Positions 1-9,496 of a stretch of DNA of 64,000 nucleotides are shown one piece after another. The position numbers and the translations under genes were made by a program. The stretch covers positions 7,688,001 to 7,752,000 of the forward strand of contig NZ_CP047020.1 of the NCBI RefSeq assembly GCF_009796285.1, in the 5' to 3' direction. The DNA is from Streptomyces broussonetiae. GTDB taxonomy: Bacteria; Actinomycetota; Actinomycetes; Streptomycetales; Streptomycetaceae. The notes beneath the pieces were generated by a model. That model was not told where the DNA came from and searched no databases. It was given only the letters and a program-made list of their open reading frames with translations. Positions within the stretch are counted from its first letter, which is position 1. Each line of letters starts with the position of its first letter.

Positions 1-891
1 GGTGGGGGAGTCGGTGCGGGCGGGGCCTTGGCGTACGACGGCTCCGGGGTGTGGGGCGTCGATGGCCTGCCCGGCGCCGGTGTAGAGGGCGACGTGGGTG
101 ATGGCGCGGGGGCTGTTGCCGAAGAACAGCAGGTCGCCCGGGAGTAGTTGCGTGCCCTGGGGAAGACGGGGGCCGGCGTCGTACTGGCCTTGTGCGACGC
201 GTGGGATGCTGATGCTGGCGGCATGGTAGGCGGCCTGGGTCAGGCCGGAGCAGTCGAAACCACCGTCGGCTGGGCCGTCTCCTCCCCATACGTAGGGGGC
301 GCCGAGCTGGGCGCGGGCGAAGGTAATCGCCTTGGCGGCAGCTTCTGTTGGGGTGGGGGCTGCGGCCTCGTATCTGCGGGCGATGTTGAGGACCTGGTTC
401 ACGTAGGCGTCGGAGTGGTTGTAACTCCAGATGGCGTGCCGCAGGTTTTTGCCGTTCTTCGCGCCGTTGGCGCACAGCAGCCGGGCGGCGGCATAGACGG
501 CGTCGACCGGGTCCCACGGCGTGAGTGGCTTCTTGCCACCCGCCGGCACCGGGTTGGCGTATGCCTGGAAGGTGGACGGCAGGAACTGCATCGGTCCGAC
601 GGCGCCTGCCGAGGAGACCATGCCCGGGTTGCGGGCGTGGTCGGTCTCGACCTTGCCGATCGCGGCGAGGATCGTCCAGGACAGGCCCGGGCACTCGGGG
701 GCGGCGCGCTGGTAGAGGGCGAGCATGTATGCGGGGATGTCCGCCAGCGCCTGTTTGCTCGGTGAGGCTGCCACGCTGCCGCCGGAGGACAGACCGCCCA
801 GCAGGGCGGCGATGGCGAGAGCGGGCAGCATCGGCAGGGCCAGGACCGCGCAGCCGACGCCTGTGGCGGTCTTGGCGAACAGGGAACTCAC
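1..891 (-). CDS. Lytic transglycosylase plus NlpC/P60 peptidoglycan hydrolase of the T4SS (C-terminus cut by window edge)
   Basis: Reads from a GTG at 891 through position 1 without a stop, so at least 297 residues are seen. A hydrophobic N-terminal segment (about residues 8-30) is followed by a soluble lytic transglycosylase domain with the catalytic Glu in GKVETDHARNPG and the MQFLPSTF motif. After a short linker comes an NlpC/P60 domain with the nucleophile in FDCSGLTQAAYH and the His in THVALYTG. Both domains cleave peptidoglycan, one glycan strands and the other stem peptides. Together they are the VirB1-like wall-opening enzyme of Gram-positive conjugation systems. The start overlaps the stop of the upstream gene (GTGA), which indicates translational coupling and membership in the leftward transfer operon. 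Confidence 0.9.
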   Translation of the reverse strand, partial: MSSLFAKTATGVGCAVLALPMLPALAIAALLGGLSSGGSVAASPSKQALADIPAYMLALYQRAAPECPGLSWTILAAIGKVETDHARNPGMVSSAGAVGPMQFLPSTFQAYANPVPAGGKKPLTPWDPVDAVYAAARLLCANGAKNGKNLRHAIWSYNHSDAYVNQVLNIARRYEAAAPTPTEAAAKAITFARAQLGAPYVWGGDGPADGGFDCSGLTQAAYHAASISIPRVAQGQYDAGPRLPQGTQLLPGDLLFFGNSPRAITHVALYTGAGQAIDAPHPGAVVRQGPARTDSPT

Positions 892-1877
892 GCCGCTGCC
901 TCGGGTGCCGGTGGGAGCGGGGGCACCGGGAGGGTGAGGGCGGTGTCGGCGTCGGTCGGTTCCAGTTCGGCAGCCGGACCGGTGCCCGGCCAGCGGGCAG
1001 CGAGGTTGGTGAGGGTGGTGCGGCGGGTGTCTCCGGGACCGAGCGGGCTCCACCAGGGGCCCCAGGGCTCGGTGGTGGTGAAGTCTGTGGACGAGGTCGC
1101 GACGTGCAGGCCCAGTTCCCGTGCGGGGGTGGTGAGTCGGCGCCGCAGCCCTTGGTCGCGGGTGGCGGTGCGGGTGTGGATGAGCAGGGCCGGCCGGGCG
1201 CCGGCTGTCGTGGCGAAGGCGGCGTAGCCGACGAGTTTGGCCTCGACGCGTGCGAGGGTCTGGCTGCCGGTGTCGTATTCGAGGAAGAACGGCAGCAGGT
1301 GCTTGCCGTCGCGCCAGTGCGCGTAGGCGTCGGGACGGACGAGGTCGCCCCAGCGGCGGGCGCAGGAGCGTTCGGACAGCCAGAGCGGGAGGCCGGTTTC
1401 CGGGGTGGTGCGGCCGTGGGCGGCGAGGTGGGTGAGGAGTTCGTTGACGCCGAGGTCGTGGCCGAGGGAGGGGGAGTAGGCGATGCGGCCGGTGTGGCTG
1501 GGGCGCCAGCCGAGGCCGGCGAGGTCGCAGCCGGCGTGGGCGGCGAGGACGGCGGCGCCGGCGGGACCGAGAGTGTAGTGCTCGGGGGCGGAGCCGGTCT
1601 GGGTCAGGGGACGGAAGGAGTCGAGCACGGCGTGCTGGTGCAGGGTGCGCAGGCGGCGCTGGGCGGAGCGCAAGGAGGTGTAGGCGAGTGCGGCGATCTG
1701 GTGGGTGGTCAGGACACGGTGTTCGTGGAGCATCCGTGTCAGCCAGAGGTCGCGGGCGGTGAGGGTGCGGGAGAGCGCGGCGACGTCGGTGTGCCGGACC
1801 GGGCGTGGACGCGTGGTGGCGGTACGGGCGGTGTAACGGGAGCCGGGGCCCACGGCGGGGCGGGGCAGTGCGGACAT
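888..1877 (-). CDS. Replication-relaxation family protein
   Basis: 329 residues. After a basic N-terminus there is a winged-helix-like segment (residues about 30-80, with LTTHQIAALAYTSLRSAQRR), then a mixed alpha/beta domain containing FFLEYDTGSQTL and LLIHTRT. This matches my memory of the replication-relaxation family, which is found beside T4SS genes in actinobacterial integrative elements and is thought to help start plasmid-type replication or nick processing. It lies between the coupling ATPase gene (48 bp gap) and the peptidoglycan hydrolase gene (4 bp overlap), so it belongs to the transfer operon. No biochemical activity can be read from the sequence. Confidence 0.8.
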   Translation of the reverse strand: MSALPRPAVGPGSRYTARTATTRPRPVRHTDVAALSRTLTARDLWLTRMLHEHRVLTTHQIAALAYTSLRSAQRRLRTLHQHAVLDSFRPLTQTGSAPEHYTLGPAGAAVLAAHAGCDLAGLGWRPSHTGRIAYSPSLGHDLGVNELLTHLAAHGRTTPETGLPLWLSERSCARRWGDLVRPDAYAHWRDGKHLLPFFLEYDTGSQTLARVEAKLVGYAAFATTAGARPALLIHTRTATRDQGLRRRLTTPARELGLHVATSSTDFTTTEPWGPWWSPLGPGDTRRTTLTNLAARWPGTGPAAELEPTDADTALTLPVPPLPPAPEAAA

Positions 1878-1925
1878 GACAGATCACCACCGGAAGGAGA
1901 CGGAGAACAGGAGTGAGGGTGTGGA

Positions 1926-4340
1926 TCAGGGGCGTGTGGCCGGGCGCGGGCCGGTGCGCCCGCCGGCTGCCGCCCGCAGGTCCTTGGCCCGGCCGGGCAT
2001 CGGGGGTGGCAGGGGGCGGGTGGTGAGGGTGAACGCGGCGGATTCGGCGCCGCGGGTGAGCAGGTGGGCGGCGGCCTGGTAGGGGCCGAGGTGGGCGAGG
2101 TCGTGCGCGGCTACCGTCGGGAGCGTGTGCCGTTCGAGGGCGCCTGCGTCTTCGGGGGAGGCGTTGAAGAAGATCTTGTTGCGGGCGTTGGCGGAGATGC
2201 CTTCGCGCAGGTCGCGGGGGAGCTGGGCGAGGTGTTGGTGGGCCAGCAGCATGGACAGGCGGTAGCCGCGTGCCTCGGCGAGCATGTCTTCCAGCGGGTA
2301 CGGCAGGGTCAGGAAGTTGTGCGCCTCGTCGATGCTGAGCGTGGCGTCGATCCGGGCGTGCTCAGGTGTGCGGGCGCGGGCGGCGGCGGCCTGCCAGGTG
2401 CCGGCGACGATGAACGAGCCCAGGAGCCGGGCAGTCTCCTCGCCGATCGCTCCCTTGGGTAGGCGGGCGAGCAGGATGCCGCCGTCGAGGACGCCGGCGA
2501 GGTCGAAGGTGGAGGGGCCGGCGGCGATGGCGCGGCGGGCGAAGTCGCGCAGCAGAAAGGCCCGCAGCTTGTTCATCACCGGGCCGACCACGGCCGCTCG
2601 GGAGGGCTCGGACATCGACTCGTACCAGTCCCAGAAGCCCCGCAGGACGGGATCCTTGAGGGCGGGGATGATCCGCAGCCGGTAGGCGGACTCACCCAAA
2701 AGACGGGGCACGTCGGCGAGGGTGACCAGCTGGCGGGTGCGCTCGCGGTGCTTGAGCAGCGTGAGGCACGCGGCGCGCATGACGTCGTCGGTGCGCGGCC
2801 CCCAGAACGCAGTGAAGATCCGGCGGAAGATGCCGGTGATGTTGTCGACGACGACGTCGATGTCCGCACCGTCGAGCACGTTCAGACAGGGCGGGGTGTG
2901 AGGGTCGTCGGGGTCGATGAGGACCAGCCGGTCGGCGCAGGTGTCCGGGAGGCGGTCCAGGAGGTCGGTGACCAGGTCGCCCTTGGGGTCGATGACGATG
3001 ACGCCACGGTGGTTGCACACGTCGTCGAGGACGAGGTTGGCGATGAGGGTGGACTTGCCGGAGCCCGTCGCGCCCATGACATGGAGGTGGTGGCGGGCGT
3101 CGGCGACCGCGAGTCCGACGCCGCGGCGGGCACCAGTGTCGGCGAGGCCGAGGGGCTTGACCCCGTTACCGGGCGAGGGTTCGGGAATGCTGGGCGGGGG
3201 CAGAACGGAGCGGGCACCGGCCCGCTGGAGGCCGGGTGCGTCCGCATCGGCGGGCAGGTGGGCCAGAGCGGCGAGTTCCGGGACCGACAGCAGCGCTGGC
3301 CGCGCGAACGGGAAACAGCGGCTGCTCAGATGCGGCTCGGGGTGGCGCAGGCGGGTGCGCGTGAGGTAGTTGCGGTCGGCGTACAGGCCGAAGGCCGAGG
3401 CGAGCGCGTGGGCCCGGCCGCGCGCCACATCCTCCGCACGCTCCACCTTGGTCGAGCAGGTGGCGGCGTAGGTGAGGACGCACTGCCACTGCGGGCCGGA
3501 GAGCTTCGTGGCCGTTTGCCGTACGGTGGCGCCGTGTTCGGGGTCCTGTTTGCCGGTGGCGGGGGGCTGGGCGCGGTGGAGGAGGAGTGCGGCGAGGGCG
3601 AGTGGCCGGGCGGGCGTGTGTCCGGCTTTCAGTCTCCGGGCCTGGCGGCGGGCTCTGCGCAATGCGCTGCCGGTGGCGGGGCGGGCCAGGATCTGCACGC
3701 ACGCGGTCTCGTCTTCGCCCATGCCGGTGGCGGCCTGGAGCAGCGCCCGAAGCGGGTCCGTGGCATGGTCGGTGCGCAGCGGCATCACGTCAGGACGGGC
3801 GGAGCGCAGCCGACCGGCGGTCACCGTGTGGCCGGGCGGGAGGAGCGGGGCGGGCCCGGCGATGCGGGTGTGGGCGCCGGGCCAGGCGGCCTCGACGGCG
3901 CGGCGTACCAGACCCAGTGGCACGGTGTCGGGCAGCCACAGCCGGATGCACAGCCCGGTGTGGGACCAGGTGTATTCGAAGGCGAGGTGCGGCTGGCCGG
4001 TGGTGATCCGGCGCCACCAGGGGCGCAGGAGACCGGCGAGCTGGGCCCACAGAACTTCACCCCCTCGGGGAGCGACCGTGGGCGGCGCGAGGACCTCCAC
4101 GCAGCGTGCGCCCTGGGCGAGACGCCGCTCGTGCCACAGGCGCAGGTGATACCTCACCGTCGAGCCGCCGGCCACGGCGACAGCCACGCACGGAGCGAGG
4201 ACGGGAGCGTGGACTGCGAGCCAGCCGACGCCGTGGCCACTGTTCGTGGTCCAGAAACCGCCTGGGTCAGTAAGGAAGTCCACCAAGGGCCCACCCGGCG
4301 TCGGGGAGGCGTGGGGGAGGCGCGCCGTCATGACTCCCAT
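1926..4340 (-). CDS. VirD4/TraD-like T4SS coupling ATPase
   Basis: 804 residues from the ATG at 4340; a second ATG at 4331 overlaps the upstream stop as ATGA and may be the true start (801 residues). A hydrophobic segment near residues 40-65 suggests a membrane anchor. The C-terminal half holds the ATPase core: Walker A GATGSGKST, Walker B VIVIDPKGD, and a later acidic motif LSIDEAHNF. Coupling proteins of this family bring the relaxosome or double-stranded DNA to the conjugation channel and pump it using ATP. The position directly after the VirB4 gene is typical of the actinobacterial VirB4-type T4SS. Some databases call this family 'type VI secretion protein', which is misleading. Confidence 0.88.
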   Translation of the reverse strand: MGVMTARLPHASPTPGGPLVDFLTDPGGFWTTNSGHGVGWLAVHAPVLAPCVAVAVAGGSTVRYHLRLWHERRLAQGARCVEVLAPPTVAPRGGEVLWAQLAGLLRPWWRRITTGQPHLAFEYTWSHTGLCIRLWLPDTVPLGLVRRAVEAAWPGAHTRIAGPAPLLPPGHTVTAGRLRSARPDVMPLRTDHATDPLRALLQAATGMGEDETACVQILARPATGSALRRARRQARRLKAGHTPARPLALAALLLHRAQPPATGKQDPEHGATVRQTATKLSGPQWQCVLTYAATCSTKVERAEDVARGRAHALASAFGLYADRNYLTRTRLRHPEPHLSSRCFPFARPALLSVPELAALAHLPADADAPGLQRAGARSVLPPPSIPEPSPGNGVKPLGLADTGARRGVGLAVADARHHLHVMGATGSGKSTLIANLVLDDVCNHRGVIVIDPKGDLVTDLLDRLPDTCADRLVLIDPDDPHTPPCLNVLDGADIDVVVDNITGIFRRIFTAFWGPRTDDVMRAACLTLLKHRERTRQLVTLADVPRLLGESAYRLRIIPALKDPVLRGFWDWYESMSEPSRAAVVGPVMNKLRAFLLRDFARRAIAAGPSTFDLAGVLDGGILLARLPKGAIGEETARLLGSFIVAGTWQAAAARARTPEHARIDATLSIDEAHNFLTLPYPLEDMLAEARGYRLSMLLAHQHLAQLPRDLREGISANARNKIFFNASPEDAGALERHTLPTVAAHDLAHLGPYQAAAHLLTRGAESAAFTLTTRPLPPPMPGRAKDLRAAAGGRTGPRPATRP

Positions 4341-6175
4341 CCCGCCTCGTCACCGGAGGCGTCATCGGTATCGGGATCCTCGTCTGCCAGATATCGGGAT
4401 GCGAGTTCGCCCGGATCCGTCGTGATCACTTCGTGCTCGCCCGGTGCCGCGACGCTGATCAGCGCCACCTTGTGGCGGCGGTCCCCGGTCAGCAGTAGGG
4501 CCTCGCCGCGGGTCGCGGAGAGCAGGAACTCCCTCTCGCCGTGGCAGAGATGGAAGTTGTCGCTGATCACCTCGATGGCTTGCGGGGCCTGGCGGAGCAG
4601 GATCTGGGTGGCCGCGTTGGAGACGATGGCACGCCCGAGCGGGGAGGCGAGGACGTCATCAGCGTCCTGGGTCACCAGCGCAAGGCCGGTCCAGCGTTTA
4701 CGGGCGGCCTTGGCCATGCGGAACAGGAAGCCGGCACCCGCGCCGTCACGCATCAGCAGCCATGCCTCGTCCACCACGACCAGGTGCCGGCCCGGTGGCG
4801 TGCGGTGAGTGACCTGCCGCCAGATCGCGTCCAGCGCGAGCAGCATGGCCGGCGCCTTGACCTCTTCGGGCAGCTGACGCAGGGCGAACACCACGAGATG
4901 CCCGGTGGTGGATGCGGTGCTGTGGCCGTTGAACAGCCGTGCGTGCGAGCCGGTGGTGAATGGAGTCAGCCGGTCGGCGAGATCAAATGCCGCTTCGCTT
5001 CCGTCCTCAGCCAGGATGGTGGCGAGGTCGACGAGGGTCGGCGGGGTGCGCTGCCAGGTGCGGGGGTCTGCGGTGATCCCGGCGCGGGTGTATGTGGCGA
5101 GAATGGCGCGGTCCAGGACTGCCTTCTCGGCCGCGGTCAGTTCGCTGCTCAGCAGGACGGCGAGGAAGGTGTGCAGGAACAGCACGCGCCGCGTCAGGAC
5201 GTCCTCGCTGCCGTCCGGTGCTGCCGGGAGGTCGAAGGGGTTGAGGCGTACGCCGTTGGCGCCGAGCGCGATGACGTGCCCGCCGACGGTTTCGGCGAGG
5301 CGGACGTACTCGTCCTCCGGGTCGATGATCGAGGCCGTCACGCCCGTGAACAGCAGCCGGAGCAGTTCCAGTTTGGTCAGATAGGACTTGCCGGCGCCGG
5401 AGCGGGCCAGAGTGATGGAGTTGTAGTTGTCCTGCGCGAAGCGGTCCCACAGCACCGGGGCGCCGGAGACCGCGTTGAGCCCGTAGAGCACCCCGGATGC
5501 GATTCCGTCCTCGTCGGTGGTGATCGGCAGATCTGGGCTGGTGAAGGGGAAGCAGGCGGCGAGCGCGGCGGTGTCAAAGGTACGGCGGATCTTGAGCGTG
5601 TCGATGCCCAGGGGGAGGGTCGCGAGCCAGCCGGGCAGGGCCCGGTAGGTGGTGGGAGCGATGGTCATGAGCAGGGACTCGGCGACCGCCCGGACTGCGG
5701 CGGCCTGCTCGGCCAGGCTCTCCTCGTCTGGGGCGTGCACGGTCAGGTAGAAGGCGACGTGGAAGAGCTTTCCTTCGCCCCGGGCGATGCGATAGGCGAG
5801 ATCGGCGGCATCTGCGGCGGCGGCCTCCACCTCGGGATCGTCCAGGTGGCCCTTGTCGAAGCCGGCGCGGCGGCCGGACTCCAGGCGCGCGCGCTGTTTC
5901 TTCAGCCCGGCAGCGGCGACGGCGTTGGGTACGGGCTCGATGTGCAGGGCGATGTCCAGGTGGCCGGGGAAGTTCAGCAGCGGGGCGAGCCAGCCGGGGG
6001 TGACCTCGGCCGGGTAGCCGGTGACCACCAGTGTGGTGGCCACGTGCGCGCCGATGGCCAGGGCCCGCGCGCGCACCTCAATTGCCTCGGGACCCGCCAC
6101 ATCCAGCAGGTGGGCGCCGTCAACCATCGGCGCCCCGGCAGCAATGTTCCGGGTACGGATGCGAAGCCGGGTCAT
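4328..6175 (-). CDS. VirB4-like conjugal transfer ATPase
   Basis: 615 residues. It carries a VirB4/HerA-type ATPase domain with Walker A in ARSGAGKSYLTK (about residue 255) and Walker B in HLVVVDEAWLLM (about residue 465). The N-terminal third resembles the domain that docks VirB4 to the inner-membrane channel. It supplies energy for channel assembly and substrate transfer at the cytoplasmic face. Its ATG overlaps the stop of the PrgI-like gene (ATGA at 6172-6175), and its own end overlaps the VirD4-like gene. The DEDPDTDDASGDE acidic tail is a low-complexity extension. Confidence 0.92.
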   Translation of the reverse strand: MTRLRIRTRNIAAGAPMVDGAHLLDVAGPEAIEVRARALAIGAHVATTLVVTGYPAEVTPGWLAPLLNFPGHLDIALHIEPVPNAVAAAGLKKQRARLESGRRAGFDKGHLDDPEVEAAAADAADLAYRIARGEGKLFHVAFYLTVHAPDEESLAEQAAAVRAVAESLLMTIAPTTYRALPGWLATLPLGIDTLKIRRTFDTAALAACFPFTSPDLPITTDEDGIASGVLYGLNAVSGAPVLWDRFAQDNYNSITLARSGAGKSYLTKLELLRLLFTGVTASIIDPEDEYVRLAETVGGHVIALGANGVRLNPFDLPAAPDGSEDVLTRRVLFLHTFLAVLLSSELTAAEKAVLDRAILATYTRAGITADPRTWQRTPPTLVDLATILAEDGSEAAFDLADRLTPFTTGSHARLFNGHSTASTTGHLVVFALRQLPEEVKAPAMLLALDAIWRQVTHRTPPGRHLVVVDEAWLLMRDGAGAGFLFRMAKAARKRWTGLALVTQDADDVLASPLGRAIVSNAATQILLRQAPQAIEVISDNFHLCHGEREFLLSATRGEALLLTGDRRHKVALISVAAPGEHEVITTDPGELASRYLADEDPDTDDASGDEAGWES

Positions 6176-7125
6176 ACAAGCTCACCTTCCGATCCGCCCT
6201 CGGGCGGGGTGGGGGTATCGGGGTTGCAGGCGGCACGGACCAACTTGGCGCTTTGCTCGGCGTCCAGCGGCGTGACGGTGATCTCCGCGGCGGTCAACGC
6301 GTGGGCAGCCTCAGCCACGCGCTGACGGACCCGCCCTTCGCCCGCGTGACGTCGCGTGCCCGGTGCCGTGGCTTCTTCGCGGGTGACCAGCACGATCTGC
6401 CGGCCGAGCAGGTTGCCGCCGGTGGCGAGGTCGGCGAGGAAGTCGGCGTGTGCGCGGGCGGCGCGTTCCAGCGCGGGGTGCGGGAGCGCGGCGGCGTCGT
6501 GCTGCAGGGTGTCGGAGAGTGGGGTGAGGTCGATGCGTTGGCAGCGCACCAGCAGCTGGGTGGGCCCGGTCAGGGAGTTGAGCCAGCGTGCGAACGCGGC
6601 GGTCAGGCTCTGCTGCTCGGCCGCCGAGCGCAGTTCGAAGTTGACCGTGGAGCACGAGGCCAGGGCCGCCTTGCCCTCAAGGTGCAGGTCGAGCACTCCT
6701 TCAGCGGTGATGCCGCCATGGGGCATGCGCATCGCGGCCGGAGACGGACCTGCGGCTGCGGCCCAGCGGCCAGGAACGACGGTTGGTAGGGGTGGTACTC
6801 CTTCGGGGGCGTGTACTTGGCGTTTCGGGGCGCGGGCGTGGGCGAGCGCGCAGAGCAGGAAGCGGTCGAGACCGATTCCCTCTCGGCGGCCGACTGCGAG
6901 GGCGGCTACTGCCCCAGCGATCGGGATGACGAGGACCACGTATGCGAGCGGCGTCATGAAGGGGCGTGTGGCCCACCAGCCGCCGTACAGCACGAGAGCC
7001 GCGACAGTGAGGATGGCCGTCTGCCGGGCGGTGAAAGGCCCCAGAAGGCGGTCGGGGCGGGAGATGTCGGCGGGAATGCGGGTGGTGGTGTACGGGGCGT
7101 GTGCCGCCTCATCGGATGGATGCAT
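6172..7125 (-). CDS. PrgI/SCO6880-like T4SS membrane protein
   Basis: 317 residues from the ATG at 7125. This start has a strong ribosome binding site (GGAGGTAA, 6-7 nt upstream) that overlaps the stop of the preceding gene; the open frame continues upstream but only through antisense-like low-complexity sequence. Two transmembrane helices (about residues 35-80) follow the PADISRPDRLLGPFTARQ motif typical of PrgI-like proteins. The long soluble C-terminal part is rich in Ala and Arg. PrgI-like subunits lie next to VirB4 and are thought to form part of the inner-membrane translocon. The end overlaps the VirB4 start by 4 bp. Confidence 0.85.
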   Translation of the reverse strand: MHPSDEAAHAPYTTTRIPADISRPDRLLGPFTARQTAILTVAALVLYGGWWATRPFMTPLAYVVLVIPIAGAVAALAVGRREGIGLDRFLLCALAHARAPKRQVHAPEGVPPLPTVVPGRWAAAAGPSPAAMRMPHGGITAEGVLDLHLEGKAALASCSTVNFELRSAAEQQSLTAAFARWLNSLTGPTQLLVRCQRIDLTPLSDTLQHDAAALPHPALERAARAHADFLADLATGGNLLGRQIVLVTREEATAPGTRRHAGEGRVRQRVAEAAHALTAAEITVTPLDAEQSAKLVRAACNPDTPTPPEGGSEGELV

Positions 7126-7130
7126 GCGGG

Positions 7131-9122
7131 TTACCTCCGTGGTGGTTCGAGGGGCAGGCGCAGCTGCATCGGGTGCGGCGGCCGCACGCGGACGCGGCGG
7201 GCAGGAACAGGTAGGGCCAGTTGGCGCCCTTGGGCCGCGCGGGCCGGCCGAACCGCCGGCGGTGGCGCGGGAACGGTGCGGGCCACTGGCGCAGACGCAG
7301 CGGGCGCAGTGCGGGCCGCGGGGGTCGGTGCCGGGGCGCGCTCGGCGTGGATCGGCAGCCACAGCTGGGTGGGCCTCGGCGGTCGAGTGGGGGTGCGCGG
7401 GGCGGCGACGGGCAGGGCTAGTTGTCGGGTCTGGCGAGCCTGGGCGGGGTGGAGCACCGTGCGGGGACCTCTCGGTGTACGGACGGCAGAAGCCGCCCTG
7501 GGACCGCGGCGCTGGGGAGCCCGGCCCGGTCGGGGAACGGCGCCAGGAGCGACGGCTGCGGCGGGGACCGGATGCGCACCTGCGCCGCCGGCGCGGGCCG
7601 TGCCGGTCCCGGCTGGTGCACCGGGGGAGGAGTGACCCGATGCTCCCCGGTGGCCAACGGGACGGGAGAGGACCGTACGGCTACGGTCCAGCAGGGCCCT
7701 GCCCCGGCCTCGCATATCTCCGTGCCCGGATCCCGCGGCGGGCGGTCGGCTCCCACGGGGCCCGCCCCTGCCCCGTCCCGGACGGCCACCTCCGCCACCT
7801 CCGGGTCTGCCACGGCCAAGAGGAGATCCGGCGCCCCCACCACCGCCGGGACGGCGACGCAGCAGGTTCATGCCCGGCAGGTAGTGGTCCATGAGCCGGT
7901 ACATCGCCAGGTGTTTGAGTATCCGCAGCCCGGTGGGTGCGTGCGGATGGTGCACGGGGGTGCCGCGCAGGACGACCTGCAGCGTCCAGCCGGGAATCTT
8001 GAACAGTGCCCAGAACAGGGCCACCCCGGCGAGCATCGTGCCCAGCTGGTCGGATTTGGGGATGCCGAGGGCGGTGGCGCCGGGTGCGAAGAACAGCTTC
8101 AAAGCGAGGATGAACGTCATCGACTGGGTGACCTGGATGGTCAGGCATCCGGCAAGGCCGCGCCACCACAGGCGGGCGACCGGATCGGTCAGGGGATGGG
8201 CGTGACAGGCCAGCATCAGGGGCGCAAAGGCGGCCAGGAGCGCCATCACCGCGACGCGGACCATAAAGCCGATCAGCACCGCGAGTACCAGCGCCGTGGT
8301 CACGATCGCCAGGATGAGCAGGTACAGCTGCAGGCCCGGGGCGCCGAACAACGCGAAGGGCAGGACGCGTTCAACCATGCCCTGCCCGGCGTCCGCCATG
8401 TCGGTGGCCATGATCGCGTGGGCGAGGGCATTGGACAGGCTGATCGCCTTGCCCATCACGGTCAGTGAGGCGGCCGCCGCGACCATCCCCATCAGCAGGC
8501 GCGGGGCGATCTGCTGCAGGGCGTAGCGGTTCTGGACGGTCTCGTAGCCCATCACCGTGATGCCGCCCGCTGTCACGAACAGCACGTAGATCCCGGCGGT
8601 GATACTCAGCATCCAGGTCCACAGCCGTTTGATGTCGGCGTGCTTGGTGACATCGGGGGTGGCCAGCAGGGTGTCGGCGAGGAACTCGCGGGCCGGCTTC
8701 ATGAGCTGCTCGATCAGCGTGCCGAGGAACGAGGTGATCGCGTTCATGATCATGCCGGGGATGTCGAGGAAGCCCCAGCCGGTCGCCTTGTCGCATCCGA
8801 CGCCTGCGGCCTCGCACGCCGAAGGGCTGGCCCCTGGCGTCGGCTCGGGGGAGGCCGGCCGTTCTGGCTTCGGCGCGGGACGGCCGGGAGAAGGCGTGGC
8901 GCCGGGCGTGGGATCCGGCCTTGGTCCGGGCTCAGGCGCAGGCGAAGACGCTTCGGGGCCGGGCGCGGGCTGCGGTTCGGGCTGAGGCGGATCCGGGGCT
9001 GCCGGGGCGAAGGCAACCGTACTCACGGCGTCCGCGGAGTCCGCCTGGGCAAGCGGAACCACGACGAGAGCAGCCAGGAACAGCAGCGGCAGGACACGGC
9101 CAAGACGCCTGGTGCGCATCAC
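7131..9122 (-). CDS. VirB6/TrbL-like polytopic channel protein
   Basis: 663 residues. An N-terminal signal or first helix (residues 8-27) is followed by a Pro/Glu-rich segment of about 85 residues, then about six hydrophobic helices between residues 150 and 400 (for example the ITAGIYVLFVTAGGITVMG region). The last 250 residues are a low-complexity, basic Pro/Arg/Gly tail, likely cytoplasmic or extracellular and able to bind nucleic acid or wall polymer. The layout matches TrbL/VirB6-type subunits that line the DNA channel. Its ATG overlaps the stop of the small pilin-like gene (ATGA, 9119-9122). The stop at 7131 sits inside the ribosome binding site of the next gene. Confidence 0.8.
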   Translation of the reverse strand: MMRTRRLGRVLPLLFLAALVVVPLAQADSADAVSTVAFAPAAPDPPQPEPQPAPGPEASSPAPEPGPRPDPTPGATPSPGRPAPKPERPASPEPTPGASPSACEAAGVGCDKATGWGFLDIPGMIMNAITSFLGTLIEQLMKPAREFLADTLLATPDVTKHADIKRLWTWMLSITAGIYVLFVTAGGITVMGYETVQNRYALQQIAPRLLMGMVAAAASLTVMGKAISLSNALAHAIMATDMADAGQGMVERVLPFALFGAPGLQLYLLILAIVTTALVLAVLIGFMVRVAVMALLAAFAPLMLACHAHPLTDPVARLWWRGLAGCLTIQVTQSMTFILALKLFFAPGATALGIPKSDQLGTMLAGVALFWALFKIPGWTLQVVLRGTPVHHPHAPTGLRILKHLAMYRLMDHYLPGMNLLRRRPGGGGGAGSPLGRGRPGGGGGGRPGRGRGGPRGSRPPAAGSGHGDMRGRGRALLDRSRTVLSRPVGHRGASGHSSPGAPAGTGTARAGGAGAHPVPAAAVAPGAVPRPGRAPQRRGPRAASAVRTPRGPRTVLHPAQARQTRQLALPVAAPRTPTRPPRPTQLWLPIHAERAPAPTPAARTAPAASAPVARTVPAPPPAVRPARAAQGRQLALPVPARRVRVRPPHPMQLRLPLEPPRR

Positions 9123-9496
9123 CGCTTGCCCCCGCCCGCACCGACGATGCCCTGCAGCACCGTCACGATCACCGGGGCCAGGATCGCCAGCCCGTAGCCG
9201 ATCGCCGCGGCCTTCAACCCCCGTTTGGCGGCCTCTACTTCGCCGGGATCACCGCCGGCCATCAGGTAGCGCAGCCCGCCGAAGGTCAGGAACAGGGTGG
9301 CGAGCCCGGCGAGGGTGCCAATGATCCAGTTCCGTAGATTCGTGATGACGGTCGGGATGTCCGCGACCGCCCATACGTAGGGCGGATCCGCCAGCAGCAC
9401 CGAAGCGGTGCAGGCCGCGAGGAACCCCAGCCGGAAGAACCACCGGCCGAGCGACCGGACCACCGGCCGGTACGGCCGACGGAACCTTGCGAGCAT
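9119..9496 (-). CDS. Small VirB2/TrbC pilin-like membrane protein
   Basis: 125 residues from the ATG at 9496, chosen because GGAGG lies 9 nt upstream; the frame is open further upstream but there it reads low-complexity Arg/Pro. The protein has a basic N-terminus, a first hydrophobic stretch ending near a possible signal cleavage site (VWAVA), then two helices separated by a short loop with GGDPGEVEAAKRG. Size, topology and first position in the operon fit VirB2-type major subunits, also found in Gram-positive T4SS. It is the first gene of the transfer operon. Confidence 0.72.
   Translation of the reverse strand: MLARFRRPYRPVVRSLGRWFFRLGFLAACTASVLLADPPYVWAVADIPTVITNLRNWIIGTLAGLATLFLTFGGLRYLMAGGDPGEVEAAKRGLKAAAIGYGLAILAPVIVTVLQGIVGAGGGKR

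Noticed and set aside
2748..4808. Long plus-strand open frame opposite the VirD4 and VirB4 genes
   Set aside because: Gly/Val/Glu-rich antisense shadow of real genes with no domain.
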